A stretch of 64,000 nt of DNA from Neolewinella maritima (GTDB lineage Bacteria; Bacteroidota; Bacteroidia; Chitinophagales; Saprospiraceae): positions 310,001-374,000 of the forward strand of contig NZ_CAKLPZ010000002.1 of assembly GCF_923081025.1 (NCBI RefSeq), given 5' to 3'. Shown here in pieces: positions 15,333 to 23,650 of this stretch. Position 1 is the stretch's first letter, and every line of letters starts with the position of its first letter. The translations under genes and the position numbers were made by a program. A model generated the notes under the pieces. The model was given only the letters and a program-made list of their open reading frames with translations. It was not told where the DNA came from and did not search any database.

Positions 15333-16742
15333 TTAATTGCTGGCGAAGGCGGCGACTACTTTGGCCATACGGCGACCGTTCACACCCAGGTCGCTGTGAC
15401 CTACGCGGCTCGCGCTGCGGTAGTGGATCACCTGCTCCGCGGGGTCGATGACGAACTCCACATCGTCGATGTAGGGGATGGGCCAGGTCTTGAAGGTATA
15501 GTGCAGGTAGTGCTCATCTTCCTCGACCAGGGTGGTGCGGGACATGGCGGATACCACCGTCTTGATCCGCGCCATGGCGTCTTCGGCCGATCCGGTGAAG
15601 GGGATGGGATCGCGTTTCTTCTTGGGCTGGTCGGTCTGGGTACTGACGCAGTTCGGGGAGTCGGGGCAGGGCTGGAGGGTACGGGGCATGAGGGAGTTTG
15701 GTAGTGCAAGCGTAGCGAGCACGGCGTTGTTGTCTATGGCGCGCACTTCGGCCGTGAGCTGTAGTCCGGCGGGGGTAGTGGTGAAGTGCAGCAGACCGAA
15801 GTTGCGCTCCGCGATCAGGGAGCCGATCCGCTTGTCGTTGGCTTCCTTAGCATTCTTGTAGGTATGGGTGAGGCCGCTGGCCGTCAGTTCGTACACGGGG
15901 TAGTCTCCGACGCTATCCACGCTGAACTCCGCCAGGTGGCGGTCGCCGCTCAGCAGCAGGGGCAGGGCCGGGCGCACCTCCGCCAGCAGGTGCAGCAGGC
16001 GGGCCCGGGCGGTGGGGAAGTTGGCCCACTTTTCGTAGCCGTGGTCGGTGGGCAGCACCTGGATGCTGCTGGCGATGAGGTGTGCCTTCGCGTTGCTATT
16101 GCGCAGTTGGTCTTCCAGCCATGCCCACTGCGCGTCGCCCAGTATATCGCCATCGGGATCGGCGCCGTAGCGATCGCCCGGTCGGGTAGGCGGGGCGAGG
16201 GCGTCGCGGAAGTAGCGGGTATCGAGCAGGATGACCCGGATATCCCCGATATCGTACGCCTGATAGGTACCCGCCCGCTGGCGGACGGCCGCGTCGTCGG
16301 GGACCTGCAGAAAGTCCAGCATCAGCACCTTGGCCTCGTCGCGGGCCGCCCATTCCTTTCCGGCGTCGTTCTTGCCGTAGTCGTGGTCGTCCCAGGCACC
16401 GTAGACCAGGGGGGTTGCGGCCAGGAAGGCCTGGTACTCCGGGGCGTTCTCCAGCGTGGCGTAGTCGGCGCGCATTTGCACCATATCGTCGGTGTCTGCG
16501 TATACATTGTCGCCGAGCCAGAGCCAGGCGGCGGGCGCGTGACTGCCGATGGTGGCCCAGTAGTCCTGCGGTTCGTTCTGTCGGTTACAACTGCCGAAGG
16601 CGATGGTGAGGCTGTTGTTGGGGGCAGCTACCGCGGTCACGGACGGCGGCGCCTCCTCCTGCGAGCGTACGGCCTGTCCGTACAGGTAGCCGAAGGCCAC
16701 GATGGCCAGCAGGACCAAGCCAATACTAAGGCGCTTAAGCAT
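15333..16742 (-). CDS. PhoD-like phosphatase fused to DUF1499
   Basis: A 469-residue protein with an N-terminal membrane anchor (LSIGLVLLAIVAFGYLYG). The metallophosphatase part has FGSCNRQNEPQDYW, LWLGDNVYADTDD, YGAWDDHDYGKNDAG, LLDTRYFRD and LLLSGDRHLAEF, the metal-binding residues of the alkaline phosphatase D type. From about residue 355 a second domain begins: CPDSPNCVSTQ, IDDVEFVIDPAEQVIHYRSA and SRVGHSDLGVNGRRM, the DUF1499 signature. The two domains usually belong to separate proteins. ATG 16742 overlaps the end of the upstream gene by 8 nt, so they form an operon. Confidence 0.85.
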   Translation of the reverse strand: MLKRLSIGLVLLAIVAFGYLYGQAVRSQEEAPPSVTAVAAPNNSLTIAFGSCNRQNEPQDYWATIGSHAPAAWLWLGDNVYADTDDMVQMRADYATLENAPEYQAFLAATPLVYGAWDDHDYGKNDAGKEWAARDEAKVLMLDFLQVPDDAAVRQRAGTYQAYDIGDIRVILLDTRYFRDALAPPTRPGDRYGADPDGDILGDAQWAWLEDQLRNSNAKAHLIASSIQVLPTDHGYEKWANFPTARARLLHLLAEVRPALPLLLSGDRHLAEFSVDSVGDYPVYELTASGLTHTYKNAKEANDKRIGSLIAERNFGLLHFTTTPAGLQLTAEVRAIDNNAVLATLALPNSLMPRTLQPCPDSPNCVSTQTDQPKKKRDPIPFTGSAEDAMARIKTVVSAMSRTTLVEEDEHYLHYTFKTWPIPYIDDVEFVIDPAEQVIHYRSASRVGHSDLGVNGRRMAKVVAAFASN

Positions 16743-17457
16743 ACCGGCGGCGGACGAGGTTGATGAATTCGCGGGCGGTCTCCTGCCGGTCTTCGCGCGC
16801 CCAGTCGTGCTGCTGGGCCAGGTCCACGAGCAGCGGCTTGGCATTGGCCATGCTACCGCGCAGGTTGAGGGTCTTCAGGGCCTGGGTCAGGGATTCATTG
16901 CCGTCGAACAACTTGTTGGCGAACAGCACCCGGTTGTTGATACTCAGCGCCCGGTTGAGGTCCGTGATCCGCTGGCGGATGATGCGACCGGCCATCCCGT
17001 TCTGCTCTGGTTCCTCAAAGAGAGCGGCTACGTCCGGACTCATATTCGGCGCGGGCGCAGGCTGCGGTGGATTGGGCGCCGGGCGGTCAGACACCATGGG
17101 CTCGACCCGGGCGGTGTGGGTCGTGAGGGTGGGCGCGGGCGGCGGGGGCACGGGTACGCTGGGTACCGGCGGGGGCGCTTCGTAGGCCGGCTCGGGAGCG
17201 GGTGGGGGAGTAGGTGCCGGTTCGGGCCGGGCGGGGGAGAAGGCCGTGCGGGGAGATTCCGGCTTAGCGCGAGGTTCCGGTTTGGGGTCGGCGGCCGGGA
17301 TCTCGGTGGGCTCGGCGTACAGCAGGTAGAGCTCACGGAGGTAGCCCAGCATGAGATCCTGTTCTAGGCGGGAGGGGGCATCGTCGTCCTGCCGCAGCTG
17401 GTCGTGCAGGGTGGTGATGCGGCGGAGCAATCGATCGGCTTTCGGGATGGGGGGCAT
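16735..17457 (-). CDS. Conserved hypothetical protein with proline-rich linker
   Basis: A 240-residue protein without signal peptide. Residues 1-50 are helical (LLRRITTLHDQLRQ, YLRELYLLYAE). Residues ~55-135 are a Pro/Ala-rich linker. The C-terminal ~95 residues (AGRIIRQRITDLNRALSINN, LFANKLFDGN, GSMANAKPLLVDLAQ, WAREDRQETAREFINLVRRR) look tightly conserved in style, as seen in related Bacteroidota hypotheticals from memory. Function unknown. It is the first gene of an operon with the PhoD-DUF1499 protein and is divergent from tdk. Confidence 0.7.
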   Translation of the reverse strand: MPPIPKADRLLRRITTLHDQLRQDDDAPSRLEQDLMLGYLRELYLLYAEPTEIPAADPKPEPRAKPESPRTAFSPARPEPAPTPPPAPEPAYEAPPPVPSVPVPPPPAPTLTTHTARVEPMVSDRPAPNPPQPAPAPNMSPDVAALFEEPEQNGMAGRIIRQRITDLNRALSINNRVLFANKLFDGNESLTQALKTLNLRGSMANAKPLLVDLAQQHDWAREDRQETAREFINLVRRRYA

Positions 17458-17476
17458 AGACCTGCGGTGTTTATGG

Positions 17477-17484
17477 TACCTTCG
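17477..17484 (+). promoter_or_regulatory. -7-like box TACCTTCG upstream of tdk
   Basis: One mismatch to TAnnTTTG; lies 24 nt before ATG 17508 in the 50-nt divergent intergenic region. Confidence 0.4.
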
Positions 17485-17507
17485 CCGGCTAAATTACGGC
17501 GGCGCGT

Positions 17508-18092
17508 ATGTTTTTAGAACCTCACTTCAGCGGTCAACGCAGCGGCTGGTTGGAAGTTATCTGTGGCTCCATGTTTTCCGGTAAAACGGAGGAGCTGATC
17601 CGCCGGTTGAAGCGGGCCCGTATTGCCGGTCAGCACGTAGCCGTCTACAAGCCCAGTATCGATACCCGCTACGCCGACGAGCGGGTGGTGTCGCACGACA
17701 GCAATTCCTTCCAGGCCACCCCCATCGCGGCCTCCGCCCGCCTGCTGGAGGTCGACGACGAGGTATCCGTCATCGGACTCGACGAGGCGCAGTTCTTCGA
17801 TCGCGAGGTGGTCAAGCACGTACAGGAGCTGGCCTACCGCGGCAAGCGCGTCATCATCGCCGGACTGGACATGGACTTCCGGGGGCAGCCCTTCGGCCCG
17901 ATGTCGGATCTGCTGGCGGTAGCCGAGTATATCACCAAGGTGCACGCGATCTGTAGCCACTGTGGGAATCTGGCTACCCACTCCTACCGGCTCACGCCGG
18001 ATACGGATACGGTGGTGCTGGGGGAGCGGGATCAGTACGAGGCTCGCTGCCGCAAGTGCTTCCGGATGGGGAACATCCTGGATTTGCGCTGA
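17508..18092 (+). CDS. tdk: Thymidine kinase
   Basis: A 194-residue type II thymidine kinase. Walker A GSMFSGKT is at residues 20-27. The DEAQ motif is in VIGLDEAQFF, followed by the base-binding GLDMDFRGQPFGPM. Four zinc cysteines are in CSHCG and CRKC. It phosphorylates thymidine for salvage. Length is normal. A REP-like double hairpin begins 4 nt after the stop codon. Confidence 0.97.
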   Translation: MFLEPHFSGQRSGWLEVICGSMFSGKTEELIRRLKRARIAGQHVAVYKPSIDTRYADERVVSHDSNSFQATPIAASARLLEVDDEVSVIGLDEAQFFDREVVKHVQELAYRGKRVIIAGLDMDFRGQPFGPMSDLLAVAEYITKVHAICSHCGNLATHSYRLTPDTDTVVLGERDQYEARCRKCFRMGNILDLR

Positions 18093-18095
18093 GCA

Positions 18096-18150
18096 CGCGC
18101 TGCCGGAGGCAGCCTTGTACTACCGCGCTCGGAGAGCGCTGCGTACTGGA
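18096..18150 (+). repeat. REP-like double-hairpin element, copy B
   Basis: Stems CTGCC-GGA-GGCAG and GCGCTC-GGA-GAGCGC with linker TTGTACTACC and end TGCGTACTGG. Compared with copy A (12861-12913), paired bases have changed together on both sides of the stems. Confidence 0.8.
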
Positions 18151-18162
18151 GATTACCGGGTA

Positions 18163-18297
18163 CTATACCAGTTGCCGAATGAGGAGGAATAGGCCGAACA
18201 GCACGGCAGCCAGTAGCAGCAGCCGGACGGTGCGCGCCGTCTCGCGATTCTTATCGCCGCGACTGCGGTACTTGTGCTTGGTCGACTGCTTGCCCAT
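18163..18297 (-). CDS. Small membrane protein, 44 residues
   Basis: Minus-strand ORF of 44 codons: a basic N-terminus (MGKQSTKHKYRSRGDKNRET) followed by a single hydrophobic helix (VRLLLLAAVLFGLFLLI). A canonical -7 box TATCTTTG lies 4 nt upstream of the ATG, which argues for a real, leaderless gene. No family recognised. It is downstream of parC on the same strand, with a large inverted repeat between them. Confidence 0.6.
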   Translation of the reverse strand: MGKQSTKHKYRSRGDKNRETARTVRLLLLAAVLFGLFLLIRQLV

Positions 18298-18301
18298 ACG
18301 G

Positions 18302-18309
18302 CAAAGATA
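18302..18309 (-). promoter_or_regulatory. -7 box TATCTTTG for the 44-residue ORF
   Basis: Perfect TAnnTTTG match; a TTT lies 21 nt further upstream as a weak -33 element. The ATG at 18297 is only 4 nt away, predicting a leaderless transcript. Confidence 0.6.
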
Positions 18310-18366
18310 CTGGCTGAGTGTGTTGATAGTAAATACGCTACTACTTACGAAACGTCGGAGACGTCT

Positions 18367-18429
18367 CCCCTCTCCACTGCGACCTTTGGGGTGGGGGCCC
18401 TAAAGGATTAGCAGGGGCCGGGGGAGAGG
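18367..18429. terminator. Large inverted repeat, possible parC terminator
   Basis: CCCCTCTCC (18367-18375) pairs with GGGGAGAGG (18421-18429) around a GC-rich 45-nt loop that can itself fold. It lies 8 nt beyond the parC stop. No clear T-run follows, so a terminator role is uncertain. Confidence 0.35.
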
Positions 18430-18436
18430 AAAACCC

Positions 18437-21103
18437 CTAGAAATCCAACTCAATCGTATCCCCCGGCTTAATATCTCCCTTACCGTTCGCCGTACCGTTG
18501 GCACGCTTGGCAGTGCCGTTGCTAGCGGCTTTGGAGGAGGGGGCTTTCTTCGGGGGGGCGGTCTCCTCTACCGGTAGGAAGGGCTCGGTGAGCTCCTTGA
18601 TGGACAGCAGCTTGCCGTCGTGGAGCTTGTTGCCGAGGGCCTTCCAGCCCTTGACGTCGATGAAGCTACTGAGTACGACGGTTCGTTCCACCTTCGCGCG
18701 CTTTTCGCGGTAGCTGTACTTAACCTCCGGGGCGGGGTGTACGCTGGCCAGGTAGAGCTTGGTCTGCTTGTGATCGCTCAGGTAGTTGAAGGCCTGCCCG
18801 GGCGAGCTGGTCTCGATGTTGAAGCGCTTGACCAAGGTGACGCCGCGCTCGCCCTCGTAGTAGACCGCGCTGATGACCATGTCCTCCTCGTGCTTACCGA
18901 TGAAGTAAAGGTTATTGGGGTCATAGCGGCGGGTGAGGTCGAGCTCCTCGCGCTCGTAGCTGCCGTCCTGGTATACGGCCAGCAGGTAATCGCCGGTATC
19001 GAAGCCGCCGAGGAACTGTCCACGGGCGTCGAGGTTGAGCCGTCCGCTGACCTCGTCCATCCACACCTTCATGGCCCCCAGGGTGCTTTTGCCTACTTCC
19101 TTGAGGGTGATCTTGCGGATGGGGTAGCGGGTCATGATGTTGCCGGCCGCGCCACGGCTCTTGATGGCCAGGTCGGCGAAGTCGAAGTCGAGCGACTTCT
19201 GCCGGGCGCGGGCCGACTGGCTCATCTGGGCGGTGACGATCTCGGCCTCCCCATTCGGGTTGGCGCTGAAGTACAGGATCTTGGAGCCCTTGTGCCCCTT
19301 GGTCAGGTTGTACTCGCGGTCGCGGGTGATGGCGGTGACATTAAAGCGCTTGGCCATGGCCCGGCCGGTCTTACCGTCTAGGTAGACCAGATTATAGGTC
19401 GTGCGCTCGTCGCCCTTTTTCCAGACATTGACGTGGATGATCTCCTTGCCCACGAAGGTCTTGTCGTCGATGCGGGTGACCTGCATGGAGCCGTCCTGCC
19501 GGAACACGATGATATCGTCCACGTCCGAGCAGTCGCAGACGAATTCTTCCTTCTTCAGCGACTGGCCTACGAAGCCCTCCTTGCGGTCTACGTACAGCTT
19601 GGTGTTGTTAGCGGCTACGGCGGCCACCACGACCTTTTCGAAGGTAGCGAGTTGAGTCTTGCGTTCACGGCCCTTGCCGTACTTGTCCAGCAGGTTCTGG
19701 TACCAGGCGATGGCGTATTCGGTCAGGTGGGCCAGATCGTGCCGTACCTGGGCGAGTTCCTCCTCCAGGCGGGCCATGAGCTCGTCGGCCTTGAAGCTAT
19801 TGTACTTGGAGATGCGCTTGATGCGGATCTCGGTCAGGCGGGTAATGTCCTCGTCGCTGATGTCACGCAGGAGGAGCAGCCGCTGGTCGCTGCGCTTCTT
19901 TTTTTCCTCTGGCTCCCGCACGTACTTCTTCAGTCCGGCGCGGATCAGCTCCAGCACCTGCTCGAAGCTTTCGGCCTCCTCGATGTCGCGGTAGATGCGC
20001 TGCTCGATGAAGATCTTCTCCAGGCTGGCGAAGTGGATCTTTTCCTCTAGCTCCTTCTGGCGGATCAGCAGCTCCTGTCGCAGCAGCTCCTTGGTCTGCT
20101 CGGTATTGACCTGCAGGATCTCCTCTACGGTGATGAAGTGCGGCTTATCGCCCTCAATGATCACGCAGGCGTTGGGGGAGACCGACAGCTCGCAGCCCGT
20201 GAAGGCGTAGAGGGCATCGATGGTCACGTCGGGACTCACGCCCGGGGCCAGCTCGATGAGCAGCTCCACCTCGGCGGCGGTGTTGTCGACCACCTTTTTG
20301 ATCTTGATCTTGCCCTTGTCGTTGGCCTTGATGATGCTGTCGATCAGGGTCTGGGTGGTCATGCCGTAGGGCACTTCCTTGATGGCGATGAACTTGCTGT
20401 CGATCTTCTCGATCGTGGCGCGGATTTTGACCCGCCCGCCGCGCTTGCCGCTCTGGTAGTCGCTCACGTCGACCGTGCCGCCGGTGGGGAAGTCGGGGTA
20501 GATCTTCGCCTTCTTGCCCTCCAGGATCTTGATGCTGGCCTTGCAGAGCTCGATGAAGTTGTGGGGCAGGATCTTGGTGCTCAGTCCTACCGCAATGCCC
20601 TCCGCGCCCTGCGCCAGCAGCATGGGGAACTTCATGGGCAGGTTGATGGGCTCCTTCTTACGTCCGTCATAGCTGAGCTGCCAGTCGGTGGTCTGGGGAT
20701 TGAAGACGACGTCGAGGGCAAACTTGGTCAGGCGGGCCTCGATGTAGCGGCTGGCGGCGGCGGAGTCTCCGGTCAGCGTATTGCCCCAGTTGCCCTGGGG
20801 GTCGATCAGCAGGTCCTTCTGGCCCAGATTGACCAGCGCGTCACCGATGGCGGCATCGCCGTGGGGGTGAAACTGCATGGTCTGACCGATCACGTTGGCC
20901 ACCTTGTGGTAGCGGCCGTCGTCCATCTCCTTAAGGGCGTGGAGGATGCGGCGCTGCACGGGCTTCAGCCCGTCCTCGATGGCGGGTACGGCGCGCTCCA
21001 GGATGACGTAACTGGCGTAGTCGAGGAAGTAGTCCTCGTACATGCCCTTGAGTCCGGTGATCTGCTCGTCGCCAGTCGTTTCTACGCCGTGTTGGTTCTC
21101 CAT
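18437..21103 (-). CDS. parC: DNA topoisomerase IV subunit A-type protein
   Basis: An 888-residue type IIA topoisomerase A subunit. Visible: YASYVILERAVPAIEDGLKP, GQTMQFHPHGDAAIGDALV, and catalytic Tyr120 in SAAASRYIEARL. A long coiled-coil region (ELLIRQKELEEKIHFA; LIRAGLKKYVREPEEKKK) and a C-terminal beta-propeller-like half follow. The tail is Lys/Ala/Gly-rich and low complexity. Together with a ParE/GyrB subunit it would decatenate chromosomes. Bacteroidota carry GyrA and this shorter-motif ParC type; the lack of a clear GyrA-box favours ParC. It has a well-formed promoter at 21167-21196. Confidence 0.88.
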   Translation of the reverse strand: MENQHGVETTGDEQITGLKGMYEDYFLDYASYVILERAVPAIEDGLKPVQRRILHALKEMDDGRYHKVANVIGQTMQFHPHGDAAIGDALVNLGQKDLLIDPQGNWGNTLTGDSAAASRYIEARLTKFALDVVFNPQTTDWQLSYDGRKKEPINLPMKFPMLLAQGAEGIAVGLSTKILPHNFIELCKASIKILEGKKAKIYPDFPTGGTVDVSDYQSGKRGGRVKIRATIEKIDSKFIAIKEVPYGMTTQTLIDSIIKANDKGKIKIKKVVDNTAAEVELLIELAPGVSPDVTIDALYAFTGCELSVSPNACVIIEGDKPHFITVEEILQVNTEQTKELLRQELLIRQKELEEKIHFASLEKIFIEQRIYRDIEEAESFEQVLELIRAGLKKYVREPEEKKKRSDQRLLLLRDISDEDITRLTEIRIKRISKYNSFKADELMARLEEELAQVRHDLAHLTEYAIAWYQNLLDKYGKGRERKTQLATFEKVVVAAVAANNTKLYVDRKEGFVGQSLKKEEFVCDCSDVDDIIVFRQDGSMQVTRIDDKTFVGKEIIHVNVWKKGDERTTYNLVYLDGKTGRAMAKRFNVTAITRDREYNLTKGHKGSKILYFSANPNGEAEIVTAQMSQSARARQKSLDFDFADLAIKSRGAAGNIMTRYPIRKITLKEVGKSTLGAMKVWMDEVSGRLNLDARGQFLGGFDTGDYLLAVYQDGSYEREELDLTRRYDPNNLYFIGKHEEDMVISAVYYEGERGVTLVKRFNIETSSPGQAFNYLSDHKQTKLYLASVHPAPEVKYSYREKRAKVERTVVLSSFIDVKGWKALGNKLHDGKLLSIKELTEPFLPVEETAPPKKAPSSKAASNGTAKRANGTANGKGDIKPGDTIELDF

Positions 21104-21166
21104 CTGCTGCTCCTGAATATTAAACGCACCTGCGGCCGCGCCCTGTGGTGACGGGATGACCGCGTG

Positions 21167-21196
21167 CGAAGGTAAGCATTCCTATTTAACTAACAA
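21167..21196 (-). promoter_or_regulatory. Bacteroidota promoter upstream of parC (TTG-N19-TACCTTCG)
   Basis: On the minus strand TTG (21194-21196) is followed by exactly 19 nt and TACCTTCG (21167-21174), one mismatch from TAnnTTTG. The leader to ATG 21103 is about 57 nt. Confidence 0.65.
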
Positions 21197-21211
21197 AATG
21201 TTTGAAGTGGC

Positions 21212-23650
21212 TTAGTTGCCGATGGGGGAGCCGTCGGGTAGATCGGGGGTGACAACGGGCTCGTAGGTACTGGGATTGGCGAGGTAGGTATCGATGAGGT
21301 GGCGGAGGTAGCGGCCGTTGCCGGTGTCGCTGGATGCGCTGTTGACGATCGCGGTACGCAGCTCCATCAACTGCGACAGGGCGGCCGCCGCGACGGCCCC
21401 GCTGATGGTCTTGTTGCCGGCCAGCTGGATCAGGTGGTGGACGAACCGCCGCTGCACCAGCTGCGCCACTTCGGAGGAATAGTCTTCCTTGCGGTTGTTG
21501 CGGACCTGCTGCTCGATGAACTCACTGAGCTGCGCCAGGTAGTCCTGCAGGGACGGCATGGGCGAACCGTACAGCGCCCGCTGCTCGGCTACGCGGGCCA
21601 GGCGGTCGGGGTGCAGCAGGAAGGTGAGGGTATTGTCGGCGGCGGACTGTGCCATGCCGAGGGGGTCGAGTCCACCGCCGTTCTGGGTGGTGAACAGCTC
21701 GCGGTTGCGGCCGTAGCCCATGGCGGGCGGGGGGATGAGCGCGCGCAGTTGCTCGGGTAGCATCAGGGTCCGGGGAGACAGGGTAGTGAGGAGCTTGCTG
21801 GTCGCGCGGCGCTGCAGCGCAGGTGAGGTAGGAGCGTAGTCGGGCGTCACGCCGGTCGTGCGCACACCGTAGTCGTAGGCGTAGCCACCGATCATCTTGG
21901 CGACGGCCTCGACCTGGTAGCGGTGCATAAGGTAGACGGGCACCAGTACGCTCTCCAGCTCCGACAGCGGCGCGCCGAGGGGGATGTTCTGCACGCCGAA
22001 CTTGCGTAGGGCCACGCCGCGCAATTCCAGCAGGCGATCCATCTCGGCGATGGGGTCGCTGCCATTGTCCCACAGGTGAGCCTCGGGCTGACTGCTCCCC
22101 TGCGGACGCGCATCCGCATCACTGATGTAGCGCAGGCCCAGCTGCTCGTTCTCGGCGAGCACGGCGGCCAGACCGGCCGCTTCGGCCGCAGCATCGGGGT
22201 AGTCGGTGTAGCCGTACTTGATGGTCTGCTTGTCCCACATGCCTATATCGGTAGCGTAGGCCTGGCTGAAGTCCATCTGCTCGTCCTCCGTCAGCGTAAC
22301 GTAGGGGTGGGGGTAGTCCATGACCGAGGAGCGGTCGTTGGTCGAGGCGGCGAAGTTGTGCGCCAGTCCCAGCGTGTGGCCCACCTCGTGGGCACTCAGC
22401 TGCCGCAGACGGGCCAGGGCGAGTGCTTCCAGGCGGGGGTCGGGCGTGGTGCCGTCCGCTCCGTAGGCGGCGATGAGGCCCTGGGCGATCAGGAAATCCT
22501 GCCGCACGCGCAAACTGCCCAGCAGCACGTGCCCCTTGATGATCTCGCCGGTGCGCGGGTCGGTGACCGAGGAGCCGTAGCTCCAGCCCCGCGTACTGCG
22601 GTGCACCCAGTTGATCACGTTGTAGCGCACGTCGAGGGGGTCGGCGTCTTCGGGCAGCACCTCTACGCGAAAGGCATTGCGGTAGCCGGCCGCTGCGAAG
22701 GCCTGGTCCCACCAGCGCGCCCCCTCCAGCAGGGCAGACTTCACGGGCTCCGGCGCGCCGCGGTCGAGGTAGTATACAATAGGTTCCACGGGCTCGCTCA
22801 CGGCTGCCGCGGGGTCCTGCTTCTCCAGCCGGTGCCGCGTAATGAAGCGTTGCACCAGCGGCTGATCGATCGGCGTGGCGTAATCCGCATAGCTCGTCGG
22901 GTAGTAGCCCGAGCGCGGGTCGAAGCGCCGCGGCGTATAGTTGCTATCCGGCAGTTCCACGAAGCTGTGGTGCATCCGCAGGCTAAAGCTCTCGTTATTG
23001 GGTGCTACACTCCCCACCTTACTCCCGGTCGGCTCACCGGTAAAGGTGATCGTGGCCTCGAATTCGGTATTCTTCGGGAAGTTCTTCGTCCGCTCCGGGT
23101 ACAGCGCGCTACGATCGTCGCTCACCTTATAGGTCCCCTCCTTGGCCTTCTTGAGGCGGGCGGCTACGCCGTGGGCGTCGCTCAGCAGCAGCGGCGTCAG
23201 GTCGATCAGCACCGTGTCACCGCTGCGCGCCACCACCTTGAAGCCCTCCACGACCGACTGCGCAAAGGCCTCCTCCACGCTCGCCGCCTCGGCGGGGTTA
23301 TCGGACACGGCCCGGTAGTCGAGGTTCCGCTGCTGCAGCAGCACCTTCGGTCCCACCCGCCGGAAGAACACCACCCGCGTATTTCCCAGCTGGTTGCGGT
23401 CCAACCCGATGTCGTTACTCCCCAGTCCGGCCGCCAGGCTATTGACGTACAGGAAGTCCTCGTTCCAGCGGCTGATCAGCAGGTACAGCTTCCCCTCCTC
23501 GGTACTGTAGTAATAGGGGTAGAAGCCGTCAGTCCGCTCCAGCTCCGCCGTCTTCTCGGCGATGGTGGGGGTAGGCTTTGGTTTATCGGCGTCCTGGGCG
23601 GGGAGGGGGAGGAGGTAGAGGAGGATGGTGAGGAGGAGGAGGTAGCGCAT
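21212..23650 (-). CDS. Secreted zinc metalloprotease, DUF5117/DUF5118 type
   Basis: An 812-residue protein with signal peptide (MRYLLLLTILLYLLPLPAQ). The N-terminal half has the DUF5118/DUF5117 pattern (GFYPYYYSTEEGKLYLLISR, NDIGLDRNQLG, RMHHSFVELPDSNYTPRRFD). The metzincin motif HEVGHTLGLAHN is at about residue 420, followed by the downstream SSVMDYPHP. The C-terminal part includes the DUF4953-like region. The family is exported, with unknown substrates. The start is followed upstream by G-rich DNA. Confidence 0.88.
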   Translation of the reverse strand: MRYLLLLTILLYLLPLPAQDADKPKPTPTIAEKTAELERTDGFYPYYYSTEEGKLYLLISRWNEDFLYVNSLAAGLGSNDIGLDRNQLGNTRVVFFRRVGPKVLLQQRNLDYRAVSDNPAEAASVEEAFAQSVVEGFKVVARSGDTVLIDLTPLLLSDAHGVAARLKKAKEGTYKVSDDRSALYPERTKNFPKNTEFEATITFTGEPTGSKVGSVAPNNESFSLRMHHSFVELPDSNYTPRRFDPRSGYYPTSYADYATPIDQPLVQRFITRHRLEKQDPAAAVSEPVEPIVYYLDRGAPEPVKSALLEGARWWDQAFAAAGYRNAFRVEVLPEDADPLDVRYNVINWVHRSTRGWSYGSSVTDPRTGEIIKGHVLLGSLRVRQDFLIAQGLIAAYGADGTTPDPRLEALALARLRQLSAHEVGHTLGLAHNFAASTNDRSSVMDYPHPYVTLTEDEQMDFSQAYATDIGMWDKQTIKYGYTDYPDAAAEAAGLAAVLAENEQLGLRYISDADARPQGSSQPEAHLWDNGSDPIAEMDRLLELRGVALRKFGVQNIPLGAPLSELESVLVPVYLMHRYQVEAVAKMIGGYAYDYGVRTTGVTPDYAPTSPALQRRATSKLLTTLSPRTLMLPEQLRALIPPPAMGYGRNRELFTTQNGGGLDPLGMAQSAADNTLTFLLHPDRLARVAEQRALYGSPMPSLQDYLAQLSEFIEQQVRNNRKEDYSSEVAQLVQRRFVHHLIQLAGNKTISGAVAAAALSQLMELRTAIVNSASSDTGNGRYLRHLIDTYLANPSTYEPVVTPDLPDGSPIGN

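Noticed and set aside
20138-21151. 337-codon plus-strand frame opposite parC
   Set aside because: Antisense shadow; low-complexity Gly/Val/Asp/Leu composition typical of reversed GC-rich genes.
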